Assembly: GCA_030739735.1 (NCBI GenBank)
Contig: JASLYQ010000001.1
Coordinates: 95,633-159,632 of the forward strand
From: Alphaproteobacteria bacterium
GTDB lineage: Bacteria; Pseudomonadota; Alphaproteobacteria; UBA7887
Reading direction: 5' to 3'
DNA: 64,000 bases
The translations under genes and the position numbers were made by a program. The notes beneath the pieces are model-generated. The model saw only the letters and a program-made list of their open reading frames with translations, made no database searches and was not told the DNA's origin. Of the stretch, positions 24,539-33,119 are shown piece after piece. Position 1 is the stretch's first letter. Each line of letters begins with the position of its first letter.

Positions 24539-25764
24539 TTTGGGGCTCTCTCGCGCGGTGGGCTGTGCTGGAGAACGCCCGTCTCGTGCAGGCGGGCGAT
24601 CTCGTCTTCCGCATAGCCGAGCTCGCTCAGGAGCTCGTCATTGCTGGCGCCGAGAAAAGGTGCCATGGCCCGCACCTGCGCCGGCGTGGTCTCGAAGCGT
24701 GCGGCGGGACGCGGTTGGCGCACCTGGCCGAGCACGGCGTCCTCATGGATCTCGATAATCGCGTTGCGCTGTACCTGCTCGTTGTCTAGCAGCGCTTCAC
24801 GGCTGAGGATCGGCGCACACGGCACTTGCTCAGCAACGAAGCGGGCGAGGATCTCTTTCATCTGCCACTTAGCAATTTCCTCGCTCATGATACGCCGACG
24901 ATCGGTGATGTTGGCAAAGCGCGCGGCGGGGCTGATGAAGCGCTCATCCTCAATCAACTCCTCGCGCTTTATGGCGCGGCACATGCCGGCCCATTCGCGG
25001 TCCGTCACGGCCCCAGCGGTAACGTAGCCGTCCAGTGTCTTGAAGACCAAGTCGAGACCCATCTGACTGCGCTTCGGATCACCCTCGTTACCGACGAAGT
25101 TAAGCGCTGACATGGCCTCTGGCCAGAGATAGGCAACCATAGTGTCGAGCATGGCGAGGCGCACATGCTGGCCGCCGCCGCCACGCTCGCGCGCCAGCAA
25201 CGCCGCGGTAATCGCCTGAGCCGCGGTCACCGACGTGGTCTTGTCGGGGATGATGGTGCGCACCATACGTGGCTCGCCAGTGCCATGGTCGGCCTGGATC
25301 TCGGCCAGTCCCGAAAGCGCCTGAATGACCGGATCGTACACGCGCTGCTGAGCATAGGGTCCGTCCTCACCAAAGCCCGAGATCGAGACGTAGATGATGT
25401 CCGGGCGTATCTCGCGCACCACATCTTCGCCGAGGCCCATGCGCTGGATGGCACCCGGCCGAAAGTTCTGCACCAACACGTCGGCGGTGGCGACGAGCTT
25501 CTTGAGTACAGCAAGACCATCTTCGGTTTTGACGTCGACAGAGAGCGAGCGCTTGGAGCGGTTGCACGACAGGAACGACGAGGTCATGCCGCGGTTGTCG
25601 ATGCCGACGCGGCGCATCAGCTCGCCTGCTGGCGGCTCGATCTTGATCACGTCGGCGCCCTGGTCGGCCAGCATCATGGTCGCGATTGGCCCTGAGACCA
25701 TGGTCGTCAGGTCAAGCACGCGAAAGCCGTGCAGCGGGCCCGTTAATTCTTTTTTATCAGCCAT
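24535..25764 (-). CDS. Class III CoA-transferase (CaiB/BaiF family)
   Basis: A 409-residue enzyme with the interlocked-ring family pattern: GFRVLDLTTMVSGP at the N-terminus, GADVIKIEPPAGE (37-48), VDVKTEDG, NFRPGA (100-105), and the catalytic Asp in IIPDKTT (Asp174) that forms an acyl anhydride. These proteins move CoA between carboxylic acids. The substrate is not deducible. It overlaps the GST gene that follows (ATGA) and is downstream of another GST gene, a typical degradative arrangement. Confidence 0.9.
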   Translation of the reverse strand: MADKKELTGPLHGFRVLDLTTMVSGPIATMMLADQGADVIKIEPPAGELMRRVGIDNRGMTSSFLSCNRSKRSLSVDVKTEDGLAVLKKLVATADVLVQNFRPGAIQRMGLGEDVVREIRPDIIYVSISGFGEDGPYAQQRVYDPVIQALSGLAEIQADHGTGEPRMVRTIIPDKTTSVTAAQAITAALLARERGGGGQHVRLAMLDTMVAYLWPEAMSALNFVGNEGDPKRSQMGLDLVFKTLDGYVTAGAVTDREWAGMCRAIKREELIEDERFISPAARFANITDRRRIMSEEIAKWQMKEILARFVAEQVPCAPILSREALLDNEQVQRNAIIEIHEDAVLGQVRQPRPAARFETTPAQVRAMAPFLGASNDELLSELGYAEDEIARLHETGVLQHSPPRERAPK

Positions 25765-25776
25765 TCTCTCGCATCT

Positions 25777-26454
25777 TTACTTCGCTTTCTCGCCAACGAT
25801 ACGCCCGTCCTCTATCACAAAATCAGGGAAGTTCTGCGCCAGCGCCTGGCGAAACGCGGGGCGCTCGGCAACGCGCTCGCGATAGGCGAGATAAGGCCCT
25901 GGTACCTTTGCGCCATAGAGAATCGCCCAGTCAACGCAGGTCATCAAGACCACGTCGGCGACGGACAAACCCGCGCCAAGCACATAGGGTGCGGCGACAG
26001 CGATGCGCGGCGCCATGGCGGAAAGCTGCTTTTCGCAATATTCGAGCGCCGAGGCGACGGCCACGGGCGCCTCGCCATAGATGTGCGAAAGGTATTGGTG
26101 GCGGCGCACGAGATAGAGCGAATGGGCGTCAAGCTCCATGGCAGCGAAGGAACACCATTCGTTGAGTTTCGCCCGGCCCGCGGCATCGTCCGGAACAAGG
26201 AACCCGGCCGGCACTGGAAAAGCCTCGCTGATATATTGGGCGATGGCGACGCTTTCGCTCAGGACCAGATCACCGTGCCGAAAGGTTGGAATTTTCTGTT
26301 TTGGATTCAATGCTTTATAGGCATTTGTCAGAGTTTCGCCCGTCCGCGAGCCGATAGCGTGGTGGGTGAACGGCAGGCCAAATTCCAACAACGTCCAGAC
26401 CACCCGCATGCTACGCGTGGTGCCCGCCCCCCAGACATCTACCTTTTTCGTCAT
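25777..26454 (-). CDS. Glutathione S-transferase
   Basis: About 225 residues from ATG 26454, with GGAGATGG as ribosome-binding site; the open frame upstream carries the small gene below. The N-domain begins VDVWGAGTTRSMRVVWTLLEFGL, with KIPTF and the glutathione-contacting SESVAIAQYI, and the C-domain has LSVADVVLMTCV. It conjugates or transfers glutathione in the cytoplasm, probably in concert with the linked CoA-transferase. Its start overlaps the stop of the upstream small ORF. Confidence 0.87.
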   Translation of the reverse strand: MTKKVDVWGAGTTRSMRVVWTLLEFGLPFTHHAIGSRTGETLTNAYKALNPKQKIPTFRHGDLVLSESVAIAQYISEAFPVPAGFLVPDDAAGRAKLNEWCSFAAMELDAHSLYLVRRHQYLSHIYGEAPVAVASALEYCEKQLSAMAPRIAVAAPYVLGAGLSVADVVLMTCVDWAILYGAKVPGPYLAYRERVAERPAFRQALAQNFPDFVIEDGRIVGEKAK

Positions 26455-26633
26455 TCCATCTCCCCAACCGACAGCGCCAGCGGATAAACGAGTGGTACGT
26501 GCGGATCGCCAGTGCGCCCGCACGCGCTCCAGGTCTTAAAGCTAAAGCACCCCACATCGGTTTTAGCCGTCGCTACATCGCGGGTCGGCTCGACAATCGT
26601 ATCGTCGGGCCGCCAGGGCATCATCTGGTCCAT
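26451..26633 (-). CDS. Small hypothetical protein coupled to GST
   Basis: A 60-residue ORF from ATG 26633 with a strong AGGAGGGGGAG site directly upstream. Its TGA overlaps the GST start codon (ATGA), so it is very likely translated. The sequence begins MDQMMPWRPDDTIVEPTRD and has two Cys (GCFSF, SACGR), ending PLVYPLALSVGEME. No family recognised and no signal peptide. It may be a conserved accessory of the GST/CoA-transferase cluster. Confidence 0.5.
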   Translation of the reverse strand: MDQMMPWRPDDTIVEPTRDVATAKTDVGCFSFKTWSACGRTGDPHVPLVYPLALSVGEME

Positions 26634-26950
26634 GCTCCCCCTCCTTCGTTCGCGGCGCACTATGCCATAAGAGTGCTCACTCGTCGAAGTAGCCCAGCCG
26701 CATGCGGTTGAAATAGGGCACCAATGGAAAGCAGGCCCGCTCGCTCGGTCAGCACTGACCGAAGCTCACACCCTCGCACTCGCACCAGATGCCGTGGACG
26801 CACCGTCAGCGGCAGGGTCGACGATGATATGAAGGTCGCCGTTTCTATGCTCAATGTCGGTCATTGCCGTTTCACCAGGCTCTCTTTAGCCGAAAGCACC
26901 CACGCACGGAGCAACTTGAATCAGTGATCGCGGGCCGCACATACCGAGCT
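26634..26950. other. Gap with a possible aldose-1-epimerase-like remnant
   Basis: No intact gene. On the minus strand, 26742-26677 reads ERACFPLVPYFNRMRLG before a stop, which resembles the FPLVP.SNRI..G segment of the galactose mutarotase family. The frame is closed a few codons upstream and no flanking homology is seen. The rest of the 316 bases contains nothing I recognise. Confidence 0.25.
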
Positions 26951-28495
26951 CTACAAAACCACTTCGATCAGATACGGCTTATCGCTGGCCAAGCCCCGCG
27001 CTAGGGCGCCGCTCAGAGTCTCGGCATCGTCGACGCGTTCCGCCTCGACACCCATGCCGACGGCGAGCTGGGTCCAGCCTAGATCGGGGCGGTCCAGTGT
27101 CAGCATGTCGTTGGCCCGCGGCCCTGGGTGGTTGCCGGCGCCAACCTTGGCGAGTTCGCCCTTGAGGATGTTATAGGCGCGATTGGAGAAGATTAGCGTG
27201 GTCACGTCACAGCCCTCGCGAGCCTGGGTCCAGAGCGCCGGCAGGTTGTACATGGCGCAGCCGTCGCTTTCGAGGCAGACGACCTTACGGTCCGGGCAGG
27301 CGATCGCCGCGCCCGTCGCCATGGGTAGGCCGAGCCCGATGGCACCGCCACGGTTCTGCAGCCAGTCATGTGGCGGCGCGCCGGCGGTGGCGGGGAGAAA
27401 GTGCCGGCCCGTGGTAACGCTTTCGTCGACCACGATCGCCTGCTCGGGCAACAACGCGGCAATGGCTTGGGCGATGCTCTCGGGGCTGATGGCGCCCGTC
27501 GGTGTGTCCGGCCGGGCGGGCTCTTGCCGAGCTGCGGCGTCCGGCGTCACCTCGAGCGCTTCAGCCAGCATGTGCAAAGCACCCCGGCAGTCCTGCTCGG
27601 CGTCGGCCAGCGCGAACACCTCACAGCCCAGCGGTGTGACCAGGCTCGGCGTGTCAGGATAGGCAAAGAAGGCGGCCGGATGCCGCGCACCAACCATGAT
27701 GATGCGCCGGTACGGAGCAAGCAGTTTTAGTGCCTGGTCGACAGGATAGGGGATACGGTCGATCGCAACGCGCCCGGCGCCCCGTTGCAGACGCTTGTTC
27801 ATGCCCTCCGCAAGCAGGCCACAGCCGGTCGCGGCGGCAATATCGCCGGCCAAGTCCAAAGGCTCGGCAAACAGCGTATCGGCGCCAAGCAGCAAAAGCG
27901 CACCGGGCTCACGCAGCATCGCCGCAGCTTGCTCGATCGCGTCTTCCGCTACGGCCTCGGGCGCGACGATCTCAGGCAATGTGCCGACCACGCCACCGTC
28001 ACCCCAGGCGGCGTCGGCCGGCAGGATCAGGGTCGCCACCTGGCCAGGCGCCGCCCGCGCCGCGGCGATCGCAGCCATGCCCTCTTCGCCGATTGTCGCC
28101 GCATCCGTCGCCGTACCGACCCAGGCGGAGACAGGCCGCGCGATGCCAGCAATGTCGGAAGTCAGCGGCGTGTTGTACTGGATGTGATAGGTGGCGTGCT
28201 CGCCAACAATATTGACCACCGGCGAGCGAGCCTTGCCAGCGTTGTGCAGGTTGGCCAGCGCGTTGCCAAGGCCGGGGCCGAGATGCAACAGCGTCGCCGC
28301 AGGCTTGCCAGCCATGCGAGCATAGCCATCAGCCGCACCCGCGACCACGCCTTCAGCCAATCCCAGCACGCAGCGCATCTCGGCGATGCGGTCGAGCGCC
28401 GCCACGAAATGCATTTCGGACGTGCCCGGATTGGTAAAGCACACCTCCACACCGCCGGCCAACAGCGTACGCACCAGCGCCTCGGCTCCGTTCAT
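26951..28495 (-). CDS. ThDP-dependent enzyme, acetolactate synthase large-subunit-like
   Basis: A 514-residue protein from ATG 28495 (AGGAG eight bases upstream). The N-domain has VCFTNPGTSEMHF and the cofactor-activating Glu in GLAEGVVAGAADGYARM (about residue 48). The central domain is FAD/NAD-like but short, and the C-domain has VCLESDGCAMYN, a variant of the GDG..N diphosphate site with Ser for Gly. Family members include acetolactate synthase and benzoylformate decarboxylase; about 515 residues fits the latter. The missing first Gly and lack of ilvN nearby argue for a catabolic decarboxylase, without proof. Confidence 0.78.
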   Translation of the reverse strand: MNGAEALVRTLLAGGVEVCFTNPGTSEMHFVAALDRIAEMRCVLGLAEGVVAGAADGYARMAGKPAATLLHLGPGLGNALANLHNAGKARSPVVNIVGEHATYHIQYNTPLTSDIAGIARPVSAWVGTATDAATIGEEGMAAIAAARAAPGQVATLILPADAAWGDGGVVGTLPEIVAPEAVAEDAIEQAAAMLREPGALLLLGADTLFAEPLDLAGDIAAATGCGLLAEGMNKRLQRGAGRVAIDRIPYPVDQALKLLAPYRRIIMVGARHPAAFFAYPDTPSLVTPLGCEVFALADAEQDCRGALHMLAEALEVTPDAAARQEPARPDTPTGAISPESIAQAIAALLPEQAIVVDESVTTGRHFLPATAGAPPHDWLQNRGGAIGLGLPMATGAAIACPDRKVVCLESDGCAMYNLPALWTQAREGCDVTTLIFSNRAYNILKGELAKVGAGNHPGPRANDMLTLDRPDLGWTQLAVGMGVEAERVDDAETLSGALARGLASDKPYLIEVVL

Positions 28496-28571
28496 CACTT
28501 TCTCCTCGTCTCGCGACCCGCCGGCACCGTATCTTGGCGGAGAACGAAATCAAGCGGCGATGGGAGAGAGC

Positions 28572-29552
28572 ATGAAGATCGCGGTTGTGGGAGCGGGAGC
28601 CATGGGCGGTTCCTATGGCGGGCTGCTGGCCAAGGCAGGCCATGAGGTGACGCTGATCGATATCTGGGAGGAGCATGTGGCTGCGATCAACGCCAAGGGC
28701 CTGCGCATCGATGGCGCCTTTGGCGAGCATGTCGTCGAGGTGCCGGCGCGCACCGCGCCCGAGGACAACCAGACCGCCGATATGGTCATCGTCTTCACTG
28801 ATACCAACAACACGGAAGACGGCGCCAAGACCGCCGCCGGGCTACTCGGCAATGACGGCTTCGCGATCACCTTCCAGAACGGCATCGGCAATGTCGAGAC
28901 CCTGCAGCGCGTGATCGGACCAGAGCGGGTGCTAGCAGGCTCCAGTATGTGCAGCGCGGCGCGCCACGGCCCAGGCCATGTCGATCTCACCCATCAGCGC
29001 TACACCTCGGTCGGTGAGATCGACGGCAGCAACAGCGAGCGGGCACTGGCCGTCGTCGCAGCGCTGGAGGGCGCTGGTTTCAATGCCAAGACGGTACCCG
29101 ACGTGATGGCGACCATCTGGGAGAAGTTCGTGGTTAATTGCGGCTTCAACGCCATCGCCGCCACCACCGGTCTACGCTCCGGCGAGATCAGCCAGGTGCC
29201 CGAGACCGCAGCCTTTCAGCACAAAGTGCTGGACGAGGTAATGGCGGTAGTCAATGCCAAAGGGATCACGCTGCCCAACCCGCACATCGCCAAGCAGATT
29301 CTGGTGGGTGCTGGCAAGTCCTTCAACAAGCCCTCTATGCTGCAGCACGTCGAGGCGGGGCGCAAGACCGAGATCGACGCCATAAACGGCGCGCTGTTGA
29401 GCGAAGGCGAGGCATTGGGCGTGCCTACCCCTGCCAACGAGGCCCTGGTGGCCTTGCTCAAAGGGCGCGAGCTGGCCCAGATGCGCGCCGTCAACGAGCC
29501 CGATCTCGACTACAATGCCTGGCAGGCGCGCCTGGAGGCGGAAGCGAGCTAA
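28572..29552 (+). CDS. 2-dehydropantoate 2-reductase family protein (PanE/ApbA-like)
   Basis: A 326-residue protein from ATG 28572 (GGGAGAGAG site). KIAVVGAGAMGGSYGGLL is the Rossmann dinucleotide motif; TFQNGIGN near residue 104 and KFVVNCGFNAIAATTGLRSGEI near 180 are the ketopantoate reductase signature with the catalytic Lys. It may make pantoate for CoA, but the placement between a ThDP enzyme and a DksA-like gene and the length above 300 suggest a paralogue acting on another 2-keto acid. Confidence 0.82.
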   Translation: MKIAVVGAGAMGGSYGGLLAKAGHEVTLIDIWEEHVAAINAKGLRIDGAFGEHVVEVPARTAPEDNQTADMVIVFTDTNNTEDGAKTAAGLLGNDGFAITFQNGIGNVETLQRVIGPERVLAGSSMCSAARHGPGHVDLTHQRYTSVGEIDGSNSERALAVVAALEGAGFNAKTVPDVMATIWEKFVVNCGFNAIAATTGLRSGEISQVPETAAFQHKVLDEVMAVVNAKGITLPNPHIAKQILVGAGKSFNKPSMLQHVEAGRKTEIDAINGALLSEGEALGVPTPANEALVALLKGRELAQMRAVNEPDLDYNAWQARLEAEAS

Positions 29553-29556
29553 AGCC

Positions 29557-29904
29557 ATGGACGACGACCGCCCCGACCTCGACCTCGCCGCCATCCACAC
29601 CACGCTTGAAGTCGAGCTGGCGGAGATCACCATAGCGAGCGAAGCGGCGGCGGGCGAGCGGAAACCAGTCACCCTCGACCAGCAGAGCGTCGGCCGACTT
29701 TCACGCATGGACGCGCTGCAGGTCCAGGCCATGGCCAACGCCGTCGAAGGCCGCCGCCAGGGCCGCGAAGCCCGCATTAAGGCCGCCCTCAAGCGGCTGG
29801 ACGAGGGCGAATACGGCACCTGCATCACGTGCGGCGACGACATTCCTGCCGAGCGGCTCGAGTTGGACGCGACGACTGCGAGATGTGTGGGGTGTAGCGC
29901 GTAA
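29557..29904 (+). CDS. DksA/TraR-type C4 zinc-finger protein
   Basis: A 115-residue protein from ATG 29557, four bases after the reductase stop. The C-terminal finger is CITCGDDIPAERLELD..CVGC (C-x2-C-x17-C-x2-C), and an acidic coiled-coil N-region precedes it with RLSRMDALQ. DksA-like proteins bind RNA polymerase through the secondary channel; short ones of this kind are TraR-like and many lack a tested role. The two acidic residues of the DksA tip are not obvious. Confidence 0.82.
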   Translation: MDDDRPDLDLAAIHTTLEVELAEITIASEAAAGERKPVTLDQQSVGRLSRMDALQVQAMANAVEGRRQGREARIKAALKRLDEGEYGTCITCGDDIPAERLELDATTARCVGCSA

Positions 29905-29959
29905 CGGTACAGGGCATTCGCGGCCCGCACTCATGGGTCGAAGCTACGGCCCTACAGAA

Positions 29960-31360
29960 TCAGACCCGAACGATCTTGCCTGGGTTCATGATGTTATCGG
30001 GGTCTAGCGCCTGCTTGATGGCGCGCATCACAGCGACGGCTTCGCCGAGTTCGATGTTGAGGTAATCGATCTTCCCATAACCGATGCCGTGCTCACCGGT
30101 GCAAGTGCCATCCATAGCGAGTGCCCGCGTGACGAGGCGATCGTGCAGGGTGTTTGCCTCGTCGATCTGCGCTTGATTATCGGGCTCGATCATGTAGGCG
30201 ACATGGAAGTTACCATCGCCAACATGCCCCGCGATGGGGGCCGGAAAGGAGGCGGTGGTGTTGTCAGCTTCGGTCTCGGCGATGCAGTCGGCAAGGCGCG
30301 AGATGGGCACACAGACATCGGTCGCTACGGGTTTGGTGCCGGGGCAGGCCGAGATCATGGCGTAGAGCGCGTCGTGGCGTGCTTGCCAGAGTTTGTTGCG
30401 CTCCTCCGTGCGGGTCTCCCAATGGAAGTCGCCGGCACCAAACTCGCTGGCGATGGCTTGGGCGCCCTCGGCCTGCTCCCGCGCTGAGGCTTCCGTGCCG
30501 TGAAATTCGTAGAACACCGTGTAGCCGACCGGAAAATCGGTCTTGGAGAAGGCATTAATAGCCTTCACCGAGAGCTCGTCGATGAGCTCGATGCGCGCCA
30601 CGGGGATGCCCGATTGTATGGTCAGGATCACCGCATCCACCGCATCCTTGATGGTGGGGAAGCAGCAGACGGCCGCGCTCATCGCTTCCGGGATGCCATA
30701 GAGCCGCAGGCTCGCCTCGGTAATCACGCCGAGCGTACCTTCGGAGCCGACGAACAGCCGCGTCAGATCATAGCCCGCCGCCGACTTGCGGCTGCGCCGC
30801 GAGGTGCGGATCACGCGACCGTCGGCCAGCACCACGGTCAGCGCCAGTGTGTTCTCGCGCATGGTGCCGTAGCGCACCGCGTTGGTGCCGCTTGCCCGCG
30901 TCGCCGCCATGCCGCCCAGCGAGGCATCAGCACCGGGATCGACGGGAAAGAACAGGCCCGTGTCGCGCAGATGTCTGTTGAGGGTCTTGCGCGTCACGCC
31001 GGCCTCAACCGTGCAGTCGAGATCTTCGGTGTTGACCTTGAGGATAGCATCCATCTGGCTGACATCGAGCGAGACGCCACCCTGCAGCGCAGCCACGTGC
31101 CCTTCGAGCGAGGTGCCGGTACCGTAGGGGATGACCGGTACCTTGTACTTGGCACAGGCCTTAACAATCTCGCTGACCTCATCCGTCGAGCGCGCAAAGG
31201 CCACCGCGTCTGGGCTCACGGGCTTATGGAAGCTCTCGTCGCGCCCGTGCAACTCGCGCACGCCCGCCGAAGTGGTCAGGCGCTCACCGAGTTGCACCTT
31301 AAGCTCGTCGAGCAGCGGGCATTCGGGATCAAGACGGCTGGCGGTGGCAGGCTGGCTCAT
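29960..31360 (-). CDS. FAD-linked oxidase (D-lactate/glycolate dehydrogenase type)
   Basis: A 466-residue flavoenzyme from ATG 31360 with GGGAGAAAAG upstream. The PCMH FAD-binding domain has IPYGTGTSLEGHV, GVSLDVSQMD and DPGADASLGGMAATRASG; the C-terminal cap has GHVGDGNFHV and CTGEHGIGYGK (metal/substrate-binding His). Relatives oxidise D-lactate, glycolate or D-2-hydroxyglutarate and pass electrons to quinone or cytochrome c. A GlcG-like protein gene lies just upstream on the same strand, which supports a hydroxy-acid oxidase. Confidence 0.87.
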   Translation of the reverse strand: MSQPATASRLDPECPLLDELKVQLGERLTTSAGVRELHGRDESFHKPVSPDAVAFARSTDEVSEIVKACAKYKVPVIPYGTGTSLEGHVAALQGGVSLDVSQMDAILKVNTEDLDCTVEAGVTRKTLNRHLRDTGLFFPVDPGADASLGGMAATRASGTNAVRYGTMRENTLALTVVLADGRVIRTSRRSRKSAAGYDLTRLFVGSEGTLGVITEASLRLYGIPEAMSAAVCCFPTIKDAVDAVILTIQSGIPVARIELIDELSVKAINAFSKTDFPVGYTVFYEFHGTEASAREQAEGAQAIASEFGAGDFHWETRTEERNKLWQARHDALYAMISACPGTKPVATDVCVPISRLADCIAETEADNTTASFPAPIAGHVGDGNFHVAYMIEPDNQAQIDEANTLHDRLVTRALAMDGTCTGEHGIGYGKIDYLNIELGEAVAVMRAIKQALDPDNIMNPGKIVRV

Positions 31361-31400
31361 GATCTTTTCTCCCAAAGCTCCGCCCAAACGTTAAGCCAAG

Positions 31401-31496
31401 GTGCGCGAGTACTTGGAACGCGCGGCGGAGATCGACTCAGACTATGCCGATGCGCAGGCCATGCTTGCCTTCGTAACCATGGTCGAAAACACCTAA
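31401..31496 (+). pseudogene. C-terminal TPR-like remnant
   Basis: Thirty-one codons (EYLERAAEIDSDYADAQAMLA followed by a stop at 31494-31496) have the spacing of one tetratricopeptide repeat. No start or upstream repeat exists, so this looks like the tail of a lost TPR or cyclase-TPR protein in the small gap between two minus-strand genes. Confidence 0.35.
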
Positions 31497-31520
31497 GGCT
31501 TTAACCCGTACCCGTAAGCT

Positions 31521-31949
31521 TCACCCCGTCTCCGCCAACAGTCCTGCCCCTTTGATTCCCGCGACGGCACAAATCTCGTCGTTGTCGGAAGTGTCGCCGG
31601 TGACGCCGACAGCGCCAAGAGTGGCGCCACTTGCGTCTTTGACCAGCACGCCGCCGGGGACCGGTACCAGGGCACCGCCGGCAAGCGCATTGATGGCCTG
31701 GACGAAATAGGGCTGCTGTTGTGCACGCTCGAACAGGGCGCGGGAGCCTAAACCCATGCCGAGCGCCCCAAAAGCCTTGCCGTGGGCGATTTGCGGCCTG
31801 AGATTGCTGGTGCCATCCTGGCGCTCGAAGGCCTTGAGGTGACCGCCCGCATCGAGCACCGCTACCGCCAGCGAGTTAAAACCCTGTTCCGCGCCCTTAG
31901 CCAGCGCGGCAGCGATGATAGTGCGACATTGCTCGAGCGTCAGGCTCAT
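31521..31949 (-). CDS. GlcG/HbpS-family heme-binding-type protein
   Basis: A 142-residue protein. LTLEQCRTIIAAALAKGAE, LAVAVLDAGGHLKAFERQDG and GGALVPVPGG are family hallmarks, ending with GAVGVTGDTSDNDEICA. GlcG proteins accompany glycolate oxidase operons; HbpS binds heme outside the cell. No signal peptide is present here, so a cytoplasmic role linked with the neighbouring FAD oxidase is more likely. The specific role of GlcG remains unknown. Confidence 0.85.
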   Translation of the reverse strand: MSLTLEQCRTIIAAALAKGAEQGFNSLAVAVLDAGGHLKAFERQDGTSNLRPQIAHGKAFGALGMGLGSRALFERAQQQPYFVQAINALAGGALVPVPGGVLVKDASGATLGAVGVTGDTSDNDEICAVAGIKGAGLLAETG

Positions 31950-32141
31950 GGTTCTTCCTCTACTTGGTATTTAGAAACGCGCGCGAAGTGCCATCGATTC
32001 AATGCCTAGCTTTCTTTCGAGTCGCCGGCGCTGTCAAGGGTGGCCTTTAGCCATCCGCAAAGTGGATCGCAAATCATTGATGGCGCGGGCGATTCAATAT
32101 CCATTCCACCATCGGATCTATGGTGCAGCCGGACCGGGATA

Positions 32142-33050
32142 TCAGCTTGGGTAGTCGACCGGCGTAGCAAGCCAGCCCGCTTCGCGTTTTGACCAGTAGA
32201 GCTCGTCGATACGCATTGTCAGAATGCCCGGATGGCCGTTACCTATCGTCTGGTCATCGATGCGGGTGATCGGGATCAGACCGCCGCCGGAGGTCGTCAG
32301 AAAAACCTCGTCGGCCCGGCGCAACGCCGCGGCGGTAACAGGCTCGCAGGCGTAAGCGACACCGATCTCGTCGCAGAGCTCGAACACCGTGCGCCGGGTC
32401 ATACCGTCGAGCACGCCGCGCTCGGGGGTCACAAGCGCGCCACCGCTCACCGCGAAGACGTTGAAGCCTGGGCCTTCGGTGACGTTGTCGCGACCGTCGC
32501 TTAAGACCACCGTGTCGGCGCCAATGTCGTAGGCCTCGAACAGACCCATCTCGAACTCCAGCCAGTGATAGTGCTTGAGCGTGGGGTCAACCGATTCGGG
32601 CGGCACCCGCACCCGTTCGCTCACGTGCAGATGCAGGCCCTCGCACTTCTTTTCCGGAGGCGCGATCCAGACATAGGGGATGCAGAAGACGTGGAAGCGG
32701 TTCTCGGCCAGACGCAGGTCACGCGAGCCGACGGGCGGGCGGCCGCGGGTCATGATCATCTGCACATAGGCCTCGCGCAAGCCCGTCCTGCGCACGCACT
32801 CGACGACGATCTCGCGGCGTTCTTCCGGCGTATAGGGCCCGGTCATACGCAATTTTGCGATATTGCGGGCGAAGCGCGCCAGATGGTCGTCGAGGCGGAA
32901 GAAGGCGCCGTTCCACACTGTCACGGTGTCCTGGTTGGCATCCGAGCGCAGGAAACCCCAGTCGAGCATGGAGATGCGGGCGTCAGCGATCGGCACGTAG
33001 TCGCCAGCCGTAAAGGCGATGCCGGCGGCATAGTCGGTCTCTTGGCTCAT
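32142..33050 (-). CDS. Class IV aminotransferase (D-amino-acid/branched-chain type)
   Basis: A 302-residue PLP enzyme from ATG 33050 (a TTG one codon earlier is possible). The fold-type IV marks are the Schiff-base Lys159 (DPTLKHYHWLE), Glu192 in NVTEGPGFNVF, and TSGGGLIPIT near residue 263. The family includes D-alanine aminotransferase, branched-chain aminotransferase, R-selective omega-transaminase and aminodeoxychorismate lyase; the motif set here does not decide between them. Probably acts on a 2-oxo acid or (R)-amine in the cytoplasm. Confidence 0.85.
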   Translation of the reverse strand: MSQETDYAAGIAFTAGDYVPIADARISMLDWGFLRSDANQDTVTVWNGAFFRLDDHLARFARNIAKLRMTGPYTPEERREIVVECVRRTGLREAYVQMIMTRGRPPVGSRDLRLAENRFHVFCIPYVWIAPPEKKCEGLHLHVSERVRVPPESVDPTLKHYHWLEFEMGLFEAYDIGADTVVLSDGRDNVTEGPGFNVFAVSGGALVTPERGVLDGMTRRTVFELCDEIGVAYACEPVTAAALRRADEVFLTTSGGGLIPITRIDDQTIGNGHPGILTMRIDELYWSKREAGWLATPVDYPS

Positions 33051-33119
33051 CAATCCGGTTCCATGTAGGTTGGACCTGCTCGCCTAGCCTACACGCCCCG
33101 GACGGAGCCGCCATCCCAG

